This document shows, piece by piece, positions 1 through 8,066 of a stretch of 64,000 bases of DNA (position 1 is its first letter; each line of letters begins with the position of its first letter). Under the pieces are notes generated by a model. It did not search any database, was not told where the DNA came from, and saw only the letters and a program-made list of their open reading frames with translations. The translations under genes were made by a program, and so were the position numbers. The DNA comes from Paragorgia papillata (taxonomy: Eukaryota; Cnidaria; Anthozoa; Scleralcyonacea; Coralliidae). The DNA is taken from positions 389,501 to 453,500 of the forward strand of contig JAWNZC010000176.1 of assembly GCA_035771165.1 (NCBI GenBank), read 5' to 3'.

Positions 1-67
1 AATAGCAAAAGGATTTGTTTATTATACAAAAAAGTACTATTTTACAAAAAAAGCATTGTTATTATAA

Positions 68-1279
68 ATGGCAACAGTTACTTTGTTACAAGCACGACAA
101 AAAGCATATGCACTTGGTATAAAAGGTGCCTGGTCCAAAAAATGGACAAAGGAAAACAAAGAGGAATTATTATCCTCCTGTACATCCGGTTTGTGTATAG
201 GACCAATAACGACACAAAAAAAATTTGCAAATTCCAAATCCAAGGAAGTTGTCTTTGGTGTTGTTTCCGGGCAAACAAATGGAACTTCCAAATCCAAGGA
301 AGTTTCCAAACCAACAACATCCAAAAAGACAACAAAACCAAAGATGGTAAAGTCCAAGTCCATGGACTTTTTAAAATCCATAATACCTAAAAGGAACCAA
401 ATGTCCCAACCACCACAAACCAAACGGTCTTCCACAAAACACGACCCACAAAGTTCCATTGTGTTGGATCCCCAAAGTCCCAACATTTCCAAAACAAAAA
501 CACAAACACAAACAGTAACAAAAACACAAACACAAACAGTAACAGAACCAAAAACACAAACAGTAACAGAACCAAAAACACAAACAGTAACAGAACCAAA
601 AACACAAACAAAAAGCAAGGAAAAACCTTTACAACAGGAAAACAAGGAAACCCTAAAAGCACAAATGCAACGAGAAATGGAAAAAAACAGAAAAAGGAAT
701 GCTTTGCGTAGGGCACAACTTTTTGGAACCCGGCGTATTTCCAGTTCCAAAAGGAGCACTAGCCCTAAAAGAAGCATCTCCAAAAGAAGCACTAGCCCTA
801 GTAGTTCCAGGCACAGCAGTCCTAGTTCCAGTTCCAAAAGGAGCACTAGCCCTAAAAGAAGCATCTCCAAAAGAAGCACTAGCCCTAAAAGAAGCACTAG
901 CATTAGTTCCAGTTCCAAAAGAAGCACTAGCCCTAAAAGAAGCACTAGCATTAGTTCCAGTTCCAAAAGAAGCACTAGCCCTAAAAGAAGCACTAGCATT
1001 AGTTCCAGTTCCAAAAGGAGCACTAGCCCTAAAAGAAGCACTAGCCCCAAAAGGAGTAGTTCCAGTTCCAAGAGGAGCAGCAGTAGTTCCAAAAGAAGAA
1101 GTTCCATAAAAAGTAGCATAAAAAACAAATTACAAACAATTAGGGAAAACAACGAACCGTCCTGGACGCAATGGATGTACGAAAATCCTAATTATGTTGC
1201 ATACGGTGGTTTAGCTGTAGCATCCACAGCCCTTGTAGGATCTATAGGGGCACTTGTAGCCATATCCAAGTCCGACTAA
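68..1279 (+). CDS. SPKR/SR-rich basic protein with C-terminal membrane anchor (virus-like island)
   Basis: The ORF encodes 403 aa starting at the ATG at 68, in the context TTATAAATG. The N-terminal ~130 residues are Lys/Ser/Thr-rich without a recognised domain. Residues about 140-185 repeat a TQTVTEPK-type unit. Residues about 225-350 are almost only Ser, Arg, Lys and Pro in SPKRS-type repeats, coded by a ~48-bp DNA repeat (about 740-1090). A hydrophobic Ala/Val/Gly/Leu stretch lies about 5 residues from the C-terminus. The repeated SPKR motif is like the DNA-binding SPKK motif of sperm histones and protamine-like viral core proteins; this suggests a DNA-condensing or virion role, but that is inference. 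It converges on the minus-strand gene at 1339-1992, with a perfect hairpin between them. No homologue recognised. The long minus-strand ORF opposite it is a shadow of the repeats. Confidence 0.75.
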   Translation: MATVTLLQARQKAYALGIKGAWSKKWTKENKEELLSSCTSGLCIGPITTQKKFANSKSKEVVFGVVSGQTNGTSKSKEVSKPTTSKKTTKPKMVKSKSMDFLKSIIPKRNQMSQPPQTKRSSTKHDPQSSIVLDPQSPNISKTKTQTQTVTKTQTQTVTEPKTQTVTEPKTQTVTEPKTQTKSKEKPLQQENKETLKAQMQREMEKNRKRNALRRAQLFGTRRISSSKRSTSPKRSISKRSTSPSSSRHSSPSSSSKRSTSPKRSISKRSTSPKRSTSISSSSKRSTSPKRSTSISSSSKRSTSPKRSTSISSSSKRSTSPKRSTSPKRSSSSSKRSSSSSKRRSSIKSSIKNKLQTIRENNEPSWTQWMYENPNYVAYGGLAVASTALVGSIGALVAISKSD

Positions 1280-1290
1280 AACATATTTAA

Positions 1291-1320
1291 TATTTGGTAA
1301 AAAAATTTTTTTACCAAATA
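1291..1320. terminator. Perfect 15-bp-stem palindrome between convergent genes
   Basis: A perfect palindrome, TATTTGGT plus seven A on one side and its complement on the other, begins 12 bases after the stop of the 68-1279 gene and lies 19 bases beyond the end of the convergent 1339-1992 gene. It fits a bidirectional 3'-end or hairpin terminator signal. Confidence 0.6.
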
Positions 1321-1338
1321 CAAAAAAAGGACCAAAAC

Positions 1339-1992
1339 CTATTTCCTAACCACACCAGCAACACTTTTTAAAGTTTTGGCAACATAAAACATAACAACAA
1401 TAATTATAACATACTTAATTTTTTGTAACAAAAATATTAGTCCTTCTCCACCCGTCTCCACAAGGTTGCCAAAACCCCGGATAATTCCTCCAAGTTGTGG
1501 GGCTGTTTCCGATGCAACATCCGCAGCTGCATCCACCGCATCCACTAAACTACTTGTTATTTTTTCTATACCATCCAAACCTAAACTCTGTAAAGCTATT
1601 CCACTAACTGTACTAACCGCAGCTATTTTTGCAATAACTCCCTTTTTTTTCCATGCTTTTTTAAACATTTTTTTTGTTGTGCTAGGACCTTTTTTTATAT
1701 CCGCTATTTCCTTCCTCCGTTTAACGTATTCCACACCGTCGTTTAGGAACTTCTTCTTTTCCTTATTTGGTTCCTGTCTAGCCATTTTTTCTAGTTTTTT
1801 AATATTGTTATTGTAATCCTTTTCCCTTGTTATTACTTTTTTAACACCTGGGGAAACATTCCTATTTTTGGAAATTTTACTCCGGATATGTCTGTTTGTT
1901 TTTTTAAGCTGTGCTTGGTATTTAACAACAGCTTTTTTTTCCTTTTGTATTTCCCCTATTGTAATAACAGGGGTACTCCGTATTTCCTCCAC
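1339..1992 (-). CDS. Membrane protein with charged N-terminal half (virus-like island)
   Basis: About 217 aa. The first ~110 residues are Lys/Glu-rich and probably helical or coiled. A basic patch (about residues 105-120, KKMFKKAWKKKG) follows. Then comes an Ala/Gly-rich amphipathic part, and a strong membrane segment (YVIIIVVMFYVA) about 20 residues from the C-terminus. There is no in-frame ATG: the frame opens after a stop at about 2050 and the first usable codon is GTG at 1992. An out-of-frame ATG lies about 15 bases upstream, so a missing base in the AA of AGGAAGTGG would restore an ATG start. No homologue recognised. A membrane-associated virion protein is possible from the hydrophobic profile and the neighbouring anchored proteins. 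Confidence 0.65.
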   Translation of the reverse strand: MEEIRSTPVITIGEIQKEKKAVVKYQAQLKKTNRHIRSKISKNRNVSPGVKKVITREKDYNNNIKKLEKMARQEPNKEKKKFLNDGVEYVKRRKEIADIKKGPSTTKKMFKKAWKKKGVIAKIAAVSTVSGIALQSLGLDGIEKITSSLVDAVDAAADVASETAPQLGGIIRGFGNLVETGGEGLIFLLQKIKYVIIIVVMFYVAKTLKSVAGVVRK

Positions 1993-2049
1993 TTCCTGTT
2001 TAGCATTTTTTAAATTTTTTAAAACTTTTGTTTCCGTAGCTATAATTTG

Positions 2050-2253
2050 TTAGTTGTTGTATGGGTGGAACCATTTGTCTTTAATAGGGGTTCTTTTTAA
2101 GGGTTGTGCTTCTTCCTCCATCTCGTCGGGAAGGGGGATTTCGTCTGTTTTAGATGGGTTATAGTTCCTCCTGTACAAAACAGAGCCTGTTAAAGCTACT
2201 ATTAAAACCAACATAAAAAGGACTCCAACCAAAAATCTGTTTAATTTATCCAT
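2050..2253 (-). CDS. Small single-span membrane protein (virus-like island)
   Basis: 67 aa starting at the ATG in the context TAATAAATG. An N-terminal hydrophobic helix (about residues 8-26, FLVGVLFMLVLIVALTGSV) is followed by RR and a short acidic tail (DEMEEEA). The layout predicts a type III or N-anchored protein with a ~40-residue polar tail. It lies upstream of, and in the same direction as, 1339-1992, so the two may be co-transcribed. It is divergent from the gene at 2438, with the repeat-rich spacer 2285-2437 between them. Function unknown; the size and layout recall small virion membrane proteins, but nothing specific is recognised. Confidence 0.6.
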   Translation of the reverse strand: MDKLNRFLVGVLFMLVLIVALTGSVLYRRNYNPSKTDEIPLPDEMEEEAQPLKRTPIKDKWFHPYNN

Positions 2254-2284
2254 TTATTACCTTAACCTTGTTATTTTCATTTTT

Positions 2285-2437
2285 TTTTTGCTTGTAAGCT
2301 AGTTGCCAAACTAGTTGTTTTTGTTTACCAAACTAGTTGTTAAGCTAGTTGCCAAACTAGTTGCCAAACTAGTTGCCAAACTAGTTGTTTTTGTTTAAAA
2401 ACGGAAACAGCTAGTTACAAAAGAAAAAAAAAGATAA
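2285..2437. promoter_or_regulatory. Divergent intergenic region with ACTAGTTGCCAA repeats
   Basis: Between the divergent genes at 2253 (minus) and 2438 (plus), a 12-bp unit ACTAGTTGCCAA and shortened forms (ACTAGTTG, GCTAGTTG) occur about nine times from 2299 to 2416. The core CTAG and the half sites AACTAGTT are palindromic. The position suggests a bidirectional promoter or operator, or a replication-protein binding array. Confidence 0.55.
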
Positions 2438-2827
2438 ATGGATAGAAAAATACAACTATACAAACACTTAAACACAAAATTAAACCAAGCGTACAAAAAC
2501 AAAGAATTTTTCGAAACCCTAAAAGAAGCGGAAGGAAGATACCAAAACTTAAAAGAATACCTAAGCGAAGTGTATAAGGATTACAAAAACCACACAGATG
2601 TTTACAGAAACAAGTACATTATTATGTACGATGGACCCCAACTTTTAGCTTCCAAGGCCTTCCTAGACAACCTTAAAAAAGATCCTTTGTTGTACACAAA
2701 ACCCACAGAAAACCATTGGGTTAACGTATGCAGTAAACTAGAAGAGGAGCTATACGAACTAAAATACGGTTTTACCAATGGAAAACAGGATCTGGAATTT
2801 TTGGAACTAATCCGGAAAAGTTATTAA
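2438..2827 (+). CDS. Unknown 129-aa helical protein (virus-like island)
   Basis: 129 aa from the ATG at 2438 (context AGATAAATG, after a 10-base A-rich tract). The sequence is rich in Lys, Glu, Tyr and Leu, without membrane segments or Cys pairs. It looks predominantly alpha-helical, with several Tyr in the first half (YKDYKNHTDVY) and a charged C-terminus (LEEELYELKYG). A hairpin follows the stop. No family recognised. It is a well-formed ORF with no stops over 390 bases in a very A/T-rich context, so it is likely real. Confidence 0.6.
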   Translation: MDRKIQLYKHLNTKLNQAYKNKEFFETLKEAEGRYQNLKEYLSEVYKDYKNHTDVYRNKYIIMYDGPQLLASKAFLDNLKKDPLLYTKPTENHWVNVCSKLEEELYELKYGFTNGKQDLEFLELIRKSY

Positions 2828-2856
2828 AAGTGTACAATAACCCATTGTATCCCACA

Positions 2857-2884
2857 AATTACCAAAGAAAACTTTTTGGTAATT
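2857..2884 (+). terminator. Hairpin after the 129-aa ORF
   Basis: The inverted repeat AATTACCAAA...TTTGGTAATT has a 10-bp stem and short loop, 30 bases after the stop at 2827. A second small hairpin (TACAAT/ATTGTA) lies just before it. Same style as the other gene-end hairpins of this island. Confidence 0.5.
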
Positions 2885-2959
2885 AAATTTTTTATCGTGT
2901 AAAAAAGCCGACGACATGGCGGACTGTATTTTAATGTGTTTGTCCTTTGCCATACAAAA

Positions 2960-3360
2960 ATTTGGTTTTTAAAAAATGTTTGGCAAAATGTTTGGCAAAC
3001 CCGGCAAAATGTTTGGCAAACCCGGCAAAATCTTTGGCAAAACCTTCGCCAAACCCTTCGGCAAAATCTTTGGCATCGTAAATTTTTTTAAAAAGCATCC
3101 AAAGCACTATTTTATACAAAGGAAACTTGGTCCAACATTTTTCGGTACAAAAAAAACGGGTACCTTTTTGCCAAAATGTTTTGCCAAAAATGTTTGCCAA
3201 AAATGTTTGCCAAAATGTTCGCCAAAATGTTCGCCAAATGTTTAACAAATGTTTGCCAAAAATGTTTAACAAAAATGTTTGCCAAAAATGTTTAACAAAT
3301 GTTTGTCAAAAATGTTTAACAAATGTTTAACAAATGTTTGCCAAAAACCACCTAACCAAA
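2960..3360. repeat. Iterated GGCAAA/GCCAAA motif cluster
   Basis: Repeated 11-13-bp units alternate between forms of TGTTTGGCAAA (2977-3075) and ATGTTTGCCAAAA (3170-3350), differing by the central GG/GC. Related TTCGGCAA units recur at 3481-3545 and 7320-7510. Apparent ORFs here (FGKxFGK, minus-strand FAKHFAG) are read-outs of the repeat and I do not call them genes. Possible iterons or recombination repeats. Confidence 0.6.
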
Positions 3361-3432
3361 ATGCCTTTGTGTAACAAAAAAAAGTTTAAAGTGTAAGAAA
3401 ATTTACCCCCTTAAAACATGGGGTGTGTTTGT

Positions 3433-3461
3433 ATTTCCTAACATTTTTTTTGTTAGGAAAT
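3433..3461. terminator. Intergenic hairpin, 11-bp stem
   Basis: ATTTCCTAACA and its complement TGTTAGGAAAT are separated by a T-rich loop in the spacer between the 129-aa and 121-aa ORFs. It matches the other hairpins in stem length. Confidence 0.45.
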
Positions 3462-3594
3462 TAAAGTTTTTTTTTAAAAACCCTTTGGCAAACCCTTCGG
3501 CAACCCTTCGCCAAAATCTTCGGCAACCCTTCGGCAAAATGTTTGGCCGTAAAAAATTGGTCTTCTTCCAGGGAAAACTTAAAAAATAAAAGAA

Positions 3595-3960
3595 ATGTCT
3601 TTTAATTTAAAATTCTCCATACAAAAATTACAAGAACACACACAAAACAACTCCTTTGTTTTAAAAAAGAAAAGCTTGGAAAAGGAAACAAAGTTCCATG
3701 TAAAATTTTTGAAAAAAAGCATAAAAAAATTACACGAATGGGTTTGTGTACAAAAGGAACCAAAAGTAAAAAACAACAAATTTGTTCCAGAGTTTAACGA
3801 GTACACGGTGGAAAAAGACAGGATCGAGTTGGACAAACTTATCCCAGAGGACTCGGAGTTTTCATACGAGGAGTTTGTAAAAAGCACAATGGATGTTTGG
3901 TACTATGTTGCCGACATTTTGGCAGACATCTTGTACAACGAAGAAACACCTTTTAAATAA
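3595..3960 (+). CDS. Unknown 121-aa protein (virus-like island)
   Basis: 121 aa from the ATG at 3595 (context AAAGAAATG). The N-terminal half is strongly basic (Lys-rich, KKKSLEKETKFHVKFLKKSIKK). The C-terminal half is acidic with aromatic residues (DELSYEEF-like, DVWYYVADILADIL). No Cys pairs, no membrane segment, no recognised domain. The frame continues open beyond the TAA at 3958-3960, directly into the next ORF. Confidence 0.55.
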   Translation: MSFNLKFSIQKLQEHTQNNSFVLKKKSLEKETKFHVKFLKKSIKKLHEWVCVQKEPKVKNNKFVPEFNEYTVEKDRIELDKLIPEDSEFSYEEFVKSTMDVWYYVADILADILYNEETPFK

Positions 3961-4218
3961 TTCATTCTCCAAGTGGAAAATAGAAGGACAAAAATATTAC
4001 TAATTACTTTTTACAACGCATTGTACAACCTTTACGAACGGCTGGGACGAATAGTTGTGGAATACGACAGAGGTGGACAAACGGAAATGTCTACAGTAAC
4101 AGGGATATTAATAACATTTACAGAATGTTTTTGTGGGTGTAATGTTGTATTTGCTGGATTTGAAAACAGGCCTTTAACCTGTGTACACAGAAAGGAGGAC
4201 TTCCTACTATGTACTTAA
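3961..4218 (+). CDS. Unknown ORF in frame behind the 121-aa gene
   Basis: This 85-codon open stretch follows the stop at 3958-3960 in the same reading frame. It has no ATG near its start (GTG at 3973; first ATG at 4088). It contains a basic-aromatic segment (LLITFYNALYNLYERLGRIVVEY) and a Cys-containing end (ECFCGCN, LTCVH, LLCT) that might bind metal. It may be the C-terminal part of the 3595 gene beyond a nonsense or readthrough stop, or a separate protein starting at 4088. I do not recognise it. Confidence 0.4.
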   Translation, partial: FILQVENRRTKILLITFYNALYNLYERLGRIVVEYDRGGQTEMSTVTGILITFTECFCGCNVVFAGFENRPLTCVHRKEDFLLCT

Positions 4219-4234
4219 TTTTTTTTAAGTGTTT

Positions 4235-4265
4235 TTTTTTTAATCCACGAAAAGGATTAAAAAAA
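4235..4265. terminator. Hairpin between convergent genes
   Basis: A 12-bp stem (TTTTTTTAATCC and its complement) with a 7-base loop lies between the plus-strand stop at 4218 and the minus-strand stop at 4281. Same arrangement as at 1291-1320. Confidence 0.55.
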
Positions 4266-4280
4266 CTATAACCATTTTTT

Positions 4281-6844
4281 TTACCAAGAAACTAACTTAC
4301 TTTCTGTTAAAAACTTTTTGTACATTTTATGCTTTCTCCAGCATTTACCCACGATGCCTTCTTTTGTTAAAACTATTATGTTTCCCTTGTCGTCTTTAAC
4401 AGCTTCCAAGATTCCTCCACCTTTTTCCGTACCAAGTTTTTTAAACGGAACTAATTTCCACCATTCCTGTTGTCCAAACACAGTAACCTCCGAATACTTT
4501 TTTCTTGTTACAACATTGGTTTTTGTGGGTCCTAGTCTTACCCCAACTCCAAATAGTAGTTCGACCTTTTTGTCTTCCAGGTCCTTCCCAGCCCTGTAAC
4601 CTTTCCCTTCGATGTTTAACACAAGTTGGTCTTTGTTGTGTCTACGGATTGTGTACAAGCCTGTTGGGTATAAAACACTGTGGATTGGAAGATCTGTTAA
4701 TTCCAGAAGTTCTTTGTATAAAACTTGGTGGGTCTCTGGTACAGATGGAAGGATCTTTTTCTCCTCTTTAGGTTTTTCTACTGCTCTTGTCTTTTTAATG
4801 GTTTCCATCTGTAGTTGTGCGTACTTGTTTCTATTACCAGTTATCCCAGTTCCTGTCCTCGTTAAATTAACGTTGTTGTACAAACACAGTTTACCATGTT
4901 CCCTCTTTTTGTTAATTCCATCCAAAAATTTTGTTGTTGTTAAATTTCCCCAATAGGCATTTTCGTTGTCCAAAACAATCTTATCCTTTTTTGTACCAAA
5001 GCTGTCTGTAAATAACACACTCCCAACCACTTTGTGTGTCTCCCCTATTTTTAAGTCTAGGAATTTAAGTAACCTGCTTTTTGTAATCCCATATATTTTC
5101 TTTTTGTGTAAAATTTCTTTCTCCTGTTTTGCAATGTCTTTCTTCTTTTTCTCTGCTCTTGCACCCAAATATTTAAGTGTGTGCATTGTGGCATTTTCTT
5201 GAATTTTTTCTATTGTTAGTTTTGGTCTTTTGTACAAAACTATAGGAGGATTACATGGTCTTTCCTCGTCTGGTGTTAAAAGAGAATAAAATTCCCAGTT
5301 AACCTTACTTCTAGCATCTGCAGTTTTTGTGGAAACAAATGGTGTACAGTTACGTTGTGGGGTAAGTCCACAGTAATTTCCACCAAATGTTTTGCAAGAG
5401 GAGTAAACACTTTTTGCATCTGTAACTCTTGTTCCAGGTTCTATTTCCGGTTGTGTGGATATTTTTTGTAAACTGGTAAATTCTATATCCACTGTGGTTT
5501 TAGTTTCTTCGTGTTTGTACTCCCATGTAACAACATCTATTGGAAGATGTGGGGACAAAGTTAAATTTCCTAAAATCCATGCTTGTTTTTTGAAAAAAAT
5601 CTTTCGATACAACTGCACCACTAGTTTTTTCTGTAAGTTCGTTGTAATTGTACACAACTATTCCTGTGTCGTTGGTCTTGTTATGGATAACTAGTGTGTG
5701 TTTGTAAGTCTCCGTAAGTGCCTTCCATTTGGCTTCGTGTGGAGTGTCTATAACAAGATTGTCTGGGAATAGGTCTTCCATATTTTCCATAAAATTTTTA
5801 AACTTTGGGATTAAAGTTTTCAAATCCAAGTTGTCTCCACAGTATAAAGTTGCTTCCATTCTTGTAAGTCCTCTTTCCATTGTTTGGTCTCTTGCACTGG
5901 CCAGTCTTGTGTCTTGTTGGCAAATCCAGTTTTTCCAATGGAGCCCAACTGGACTGGAAACACCTTTGGATTCAAGCATTTGGACCATTTTGTCATAAAT
6001 TTTTGGTCTTATTGTAATGCCCTCCAAGGCTTGTATAAAAGTAAGGCAGTTTTTACCAACGGTATCCGAGTTGTCTAGGATGGTACCAACCCGGTCTCCA
6101 AATTCACAAGAGTTTTGTAGGATGTAACCTTTGTTGGTAACCAAGTAGTCTACCATTTGCTCTTTGTTAAAACTACCAGCCATATCGATGGTAAAATCTA
6201 TGTCCTCCAAAAGTATATGTCTTTGGTTTCTTCCCTTTTTGTCCATTAACACAGAAATTACGGAACCTATGTCCAAGTTGGGAACCCCTATTTTAAAAAT
6301 AAGGGTTTTAAATTCGTGTTTTCCTTTAATCCCAAAACACTCCTCTGGAACATCCCCACATTTTCCTTCCCGGCATAACTTTATATCGTTGGTTATAAGT
6401 CCACTTTTCCTAATGTAATTTCGAACATTGGTATTTGCAGCACTAATTGTTCCAGATTTCTTGTCTTTTTTAAGATCTTGTAATGGTACTTTTACGGAGA
6501 GTAAAAAACCATCGCAAAACATGTCGGAAACTCTTTCAAATCCATTGTTGTTATATTTTCCATACTTGTTGTAATCCAACTCCCCACAAAGGTTTTTTAC
6601 TGTTTGCGAGAGTAATTGCGTTGTCCATATGTGCTTGGATGTAATTTTTGTCCTGTTTGGAAACATTGTTGTAAGTAAGTCGTTGTACAACTTTTCCACC
6701 ACCATCCACATCTTCCTTTTGTTCCCCCAAAACAATGTTTTCTTTTGGTTTTACAATGTTTTTTGGGAAATGTTCTTCTTCCATGTTAACATCTAAAAGT
6801 TGGTCTGTTACAAATTCATTAAACTTTAAAGTTTGTGTACTCAT
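4281..6844 (-). CDS. Large putative replication initiator, interrupted by two homopolymer frameshifts
   Basis: Three overlapping minus-strand frames make one coding stretch of about 850 codons. The start frame runs from the ATG at 6844 (context TAATAAATG) to about 6595, the middle frame to about 5595, the last frame to 4281. The switches coincide with a 6-T run (6593-6598) and a 7-A run (5593-5599). The middle part has, in order, an acidic strand motif LLEDIDFTIDM, then RPKIYDK, then TRMEATLY. This series resembles the Rep_trans/RstA/phage gene II family (DxxxD-type strand, R-[IV]-YDK, R-[ML]-E), a rolling-circle type replication initiator. That is a weak, motif-level match. The C-terminal ~440 residues are Lys-rich and unrecognised. 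The gene dominates the island and is the best candidate for its replication protein. Confidence 0.55.
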
Positions 6845-7314
6845 TTATTAGGGTGTTATTTTGTAGCATTTTTACAAAGTTTTTAATTAATTCTTTAAAC
6901 AAAAATTTTTAACATTTTTAAACATTTTTGGTAAAAATATTGTTTGTTTAAAAAAAAAACATTTCCAGCAAAACCATTTTCGGTAAAAACTTCCCAAACA
7001 TTTTTTCAAAAAACTTCAAAAAAAAAATTTCCCAATCCTGTTGGTAAATATATTATATATTTACTATATGACTGGTTTGTGCCAAAAAGGCCAATTTACT
7101 GGACGCAAACACTACATAAAACCGTGTTTATGTAGGGTTTCCGTAGGCAAACGCATATTTTCCACTCTTTTGAACACCTTCAGATCTTATCAACATAAAG
7201 TCCATACCATCCATGTAAACAAGATTGCTCTCAATGCGGCTGATGATAAGAGAGTTATTGGAAAGGATGGAATTTCCACCTTGGCGATTGGGCATTTTAG
7301 AACTAGGTAAAAAT
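6845..7314. other. A/T-rich spacer upstream of the large minus-strand gene
   Basis: No convincing gene. It holds runs of A and T, AACATTTTT-type motifs and a near-perfect palindrome at 7044-7064 (GTAAATATA...TATATTTAC). Promoter or origin function is possible because it is the region 5' of the large gene. The small ORFs here lack any sign of coding. Confidence 0.4.
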
Positions 7315-7557
7315 TCTTCGGCTTGCAAAACCTTCGGCAAAATAGTTGGTAAAATCTTCGGTAAAATCTTCGGTAAAATCTTGAAAAACCATTTTTCAAA
7401 ATTTTTTAAAAAATTCAGAAGGAAAAACCCCTTCAACAAATCCTTCGCCAAAATTATTTTTAAAAACCCCTTCGGCAAATTCTTCGCCAAATCCTTCGCC
7501 AAAAAAAATCTCCGACGAAGTGGAGCCGAACGAGCGAAGCGAAGTGAGGCTCCACTT
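7315..7557. repeat. TTCGGCAAA/TTCGCCAAA repeats and terminal hairpin
   Basis: Degenerate copies of CTTCGGCAAA, CTTCGGTAAAAT and CTTCGCCAAA fill 7315-7510, related to the 2960-3545 cluster. They are followed by a hairpin (AAGTGGAGCC/GGCTCCACTT, 7519-7557) whose loop contains GAACGAGCGAAGCG. This is probably near the right edge of the virus-like island. Confidence 0.5.
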
Positions 7558-7656
7558 GATGGCACCATCAAGTTTTGCAAAACTGTCCCAGAACCGGCAC
7601 TTATACACTACTGACGGTTACTGTGATTAGAATTATTGTCAGACATATAAGTATAG

Positions 7657-7820
7657 GTAATTATATGATTTTGCTCGTGCAATTAAGGATTTACACTACG
7701 AGTGATATTTGAAAATTGAACCAAAATTGCACGAGCCGTACGCGGGTACAATTTGGCTCAATTTTCAAATATCACGAGTAGTGTAAATCCTTAATTGCAC
7801 GAGCAAAATCATATGATTAC
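7657..7820. mobile_element. Foldback MITE (164 bp)
   Basis: Two ~71-bp arms (7657-7727 and 7750-7820) are near-perfect inverted copies. Each contains ATGATTTTGCTCGTGCAATT, and they are separated by ~22 bp. No ORF. A short palindromic element between the virus-like island and the Polinton-like element. Confidence 0.75.
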
Positions 7821-7877
7821 TTATTTATTATATGACAAAATTGCTGCCTTCTTATTACTCGGGCTACCGCACGAGTC

Positions 7878-7883
7878 TAGATT
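7878..7883. repeat. Left 6-bp target-site duplication TAGATT
   Basis: TAGATT directly precedes the element terminus AGTAGATAAC and is repeated at 15613-15618 after the other terminus. Confidence 0.8.
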
Positions 7884-8066
7884 AGTAGATAACCCCCCCC
7901 ATATAGCGTATCAAAGGGATGCCGCCTCATTAATATTCAGCGTGACTCACGCACCGTGACTCACGCATGACTCACGCATGACTCACGCCTGTGACATGAT
8001 TGGGCAAGATTGGAATAATTATAGTATACATGAGACTATATAACCTCGGAGCTTAAATATATATAT

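Noticed and set aside
37..1152. Long minus-strand frame opposite the SPKR-rich gene (Leu/Val repeats)
   Set aside because: It is the antisense of the 48-bp Ser/Arg repeat; low complexity with no start context, while the plus-strand frame has an ATAAATG start and a hairpin after its stop.
2931..3330. Overlapping FGK-, FAK- and CQKC-type frames on both strands
   Set aside because: All are read-outs of the GGCAAA/GCCAAA iterations; none has non-repetitive sequence or a start context.
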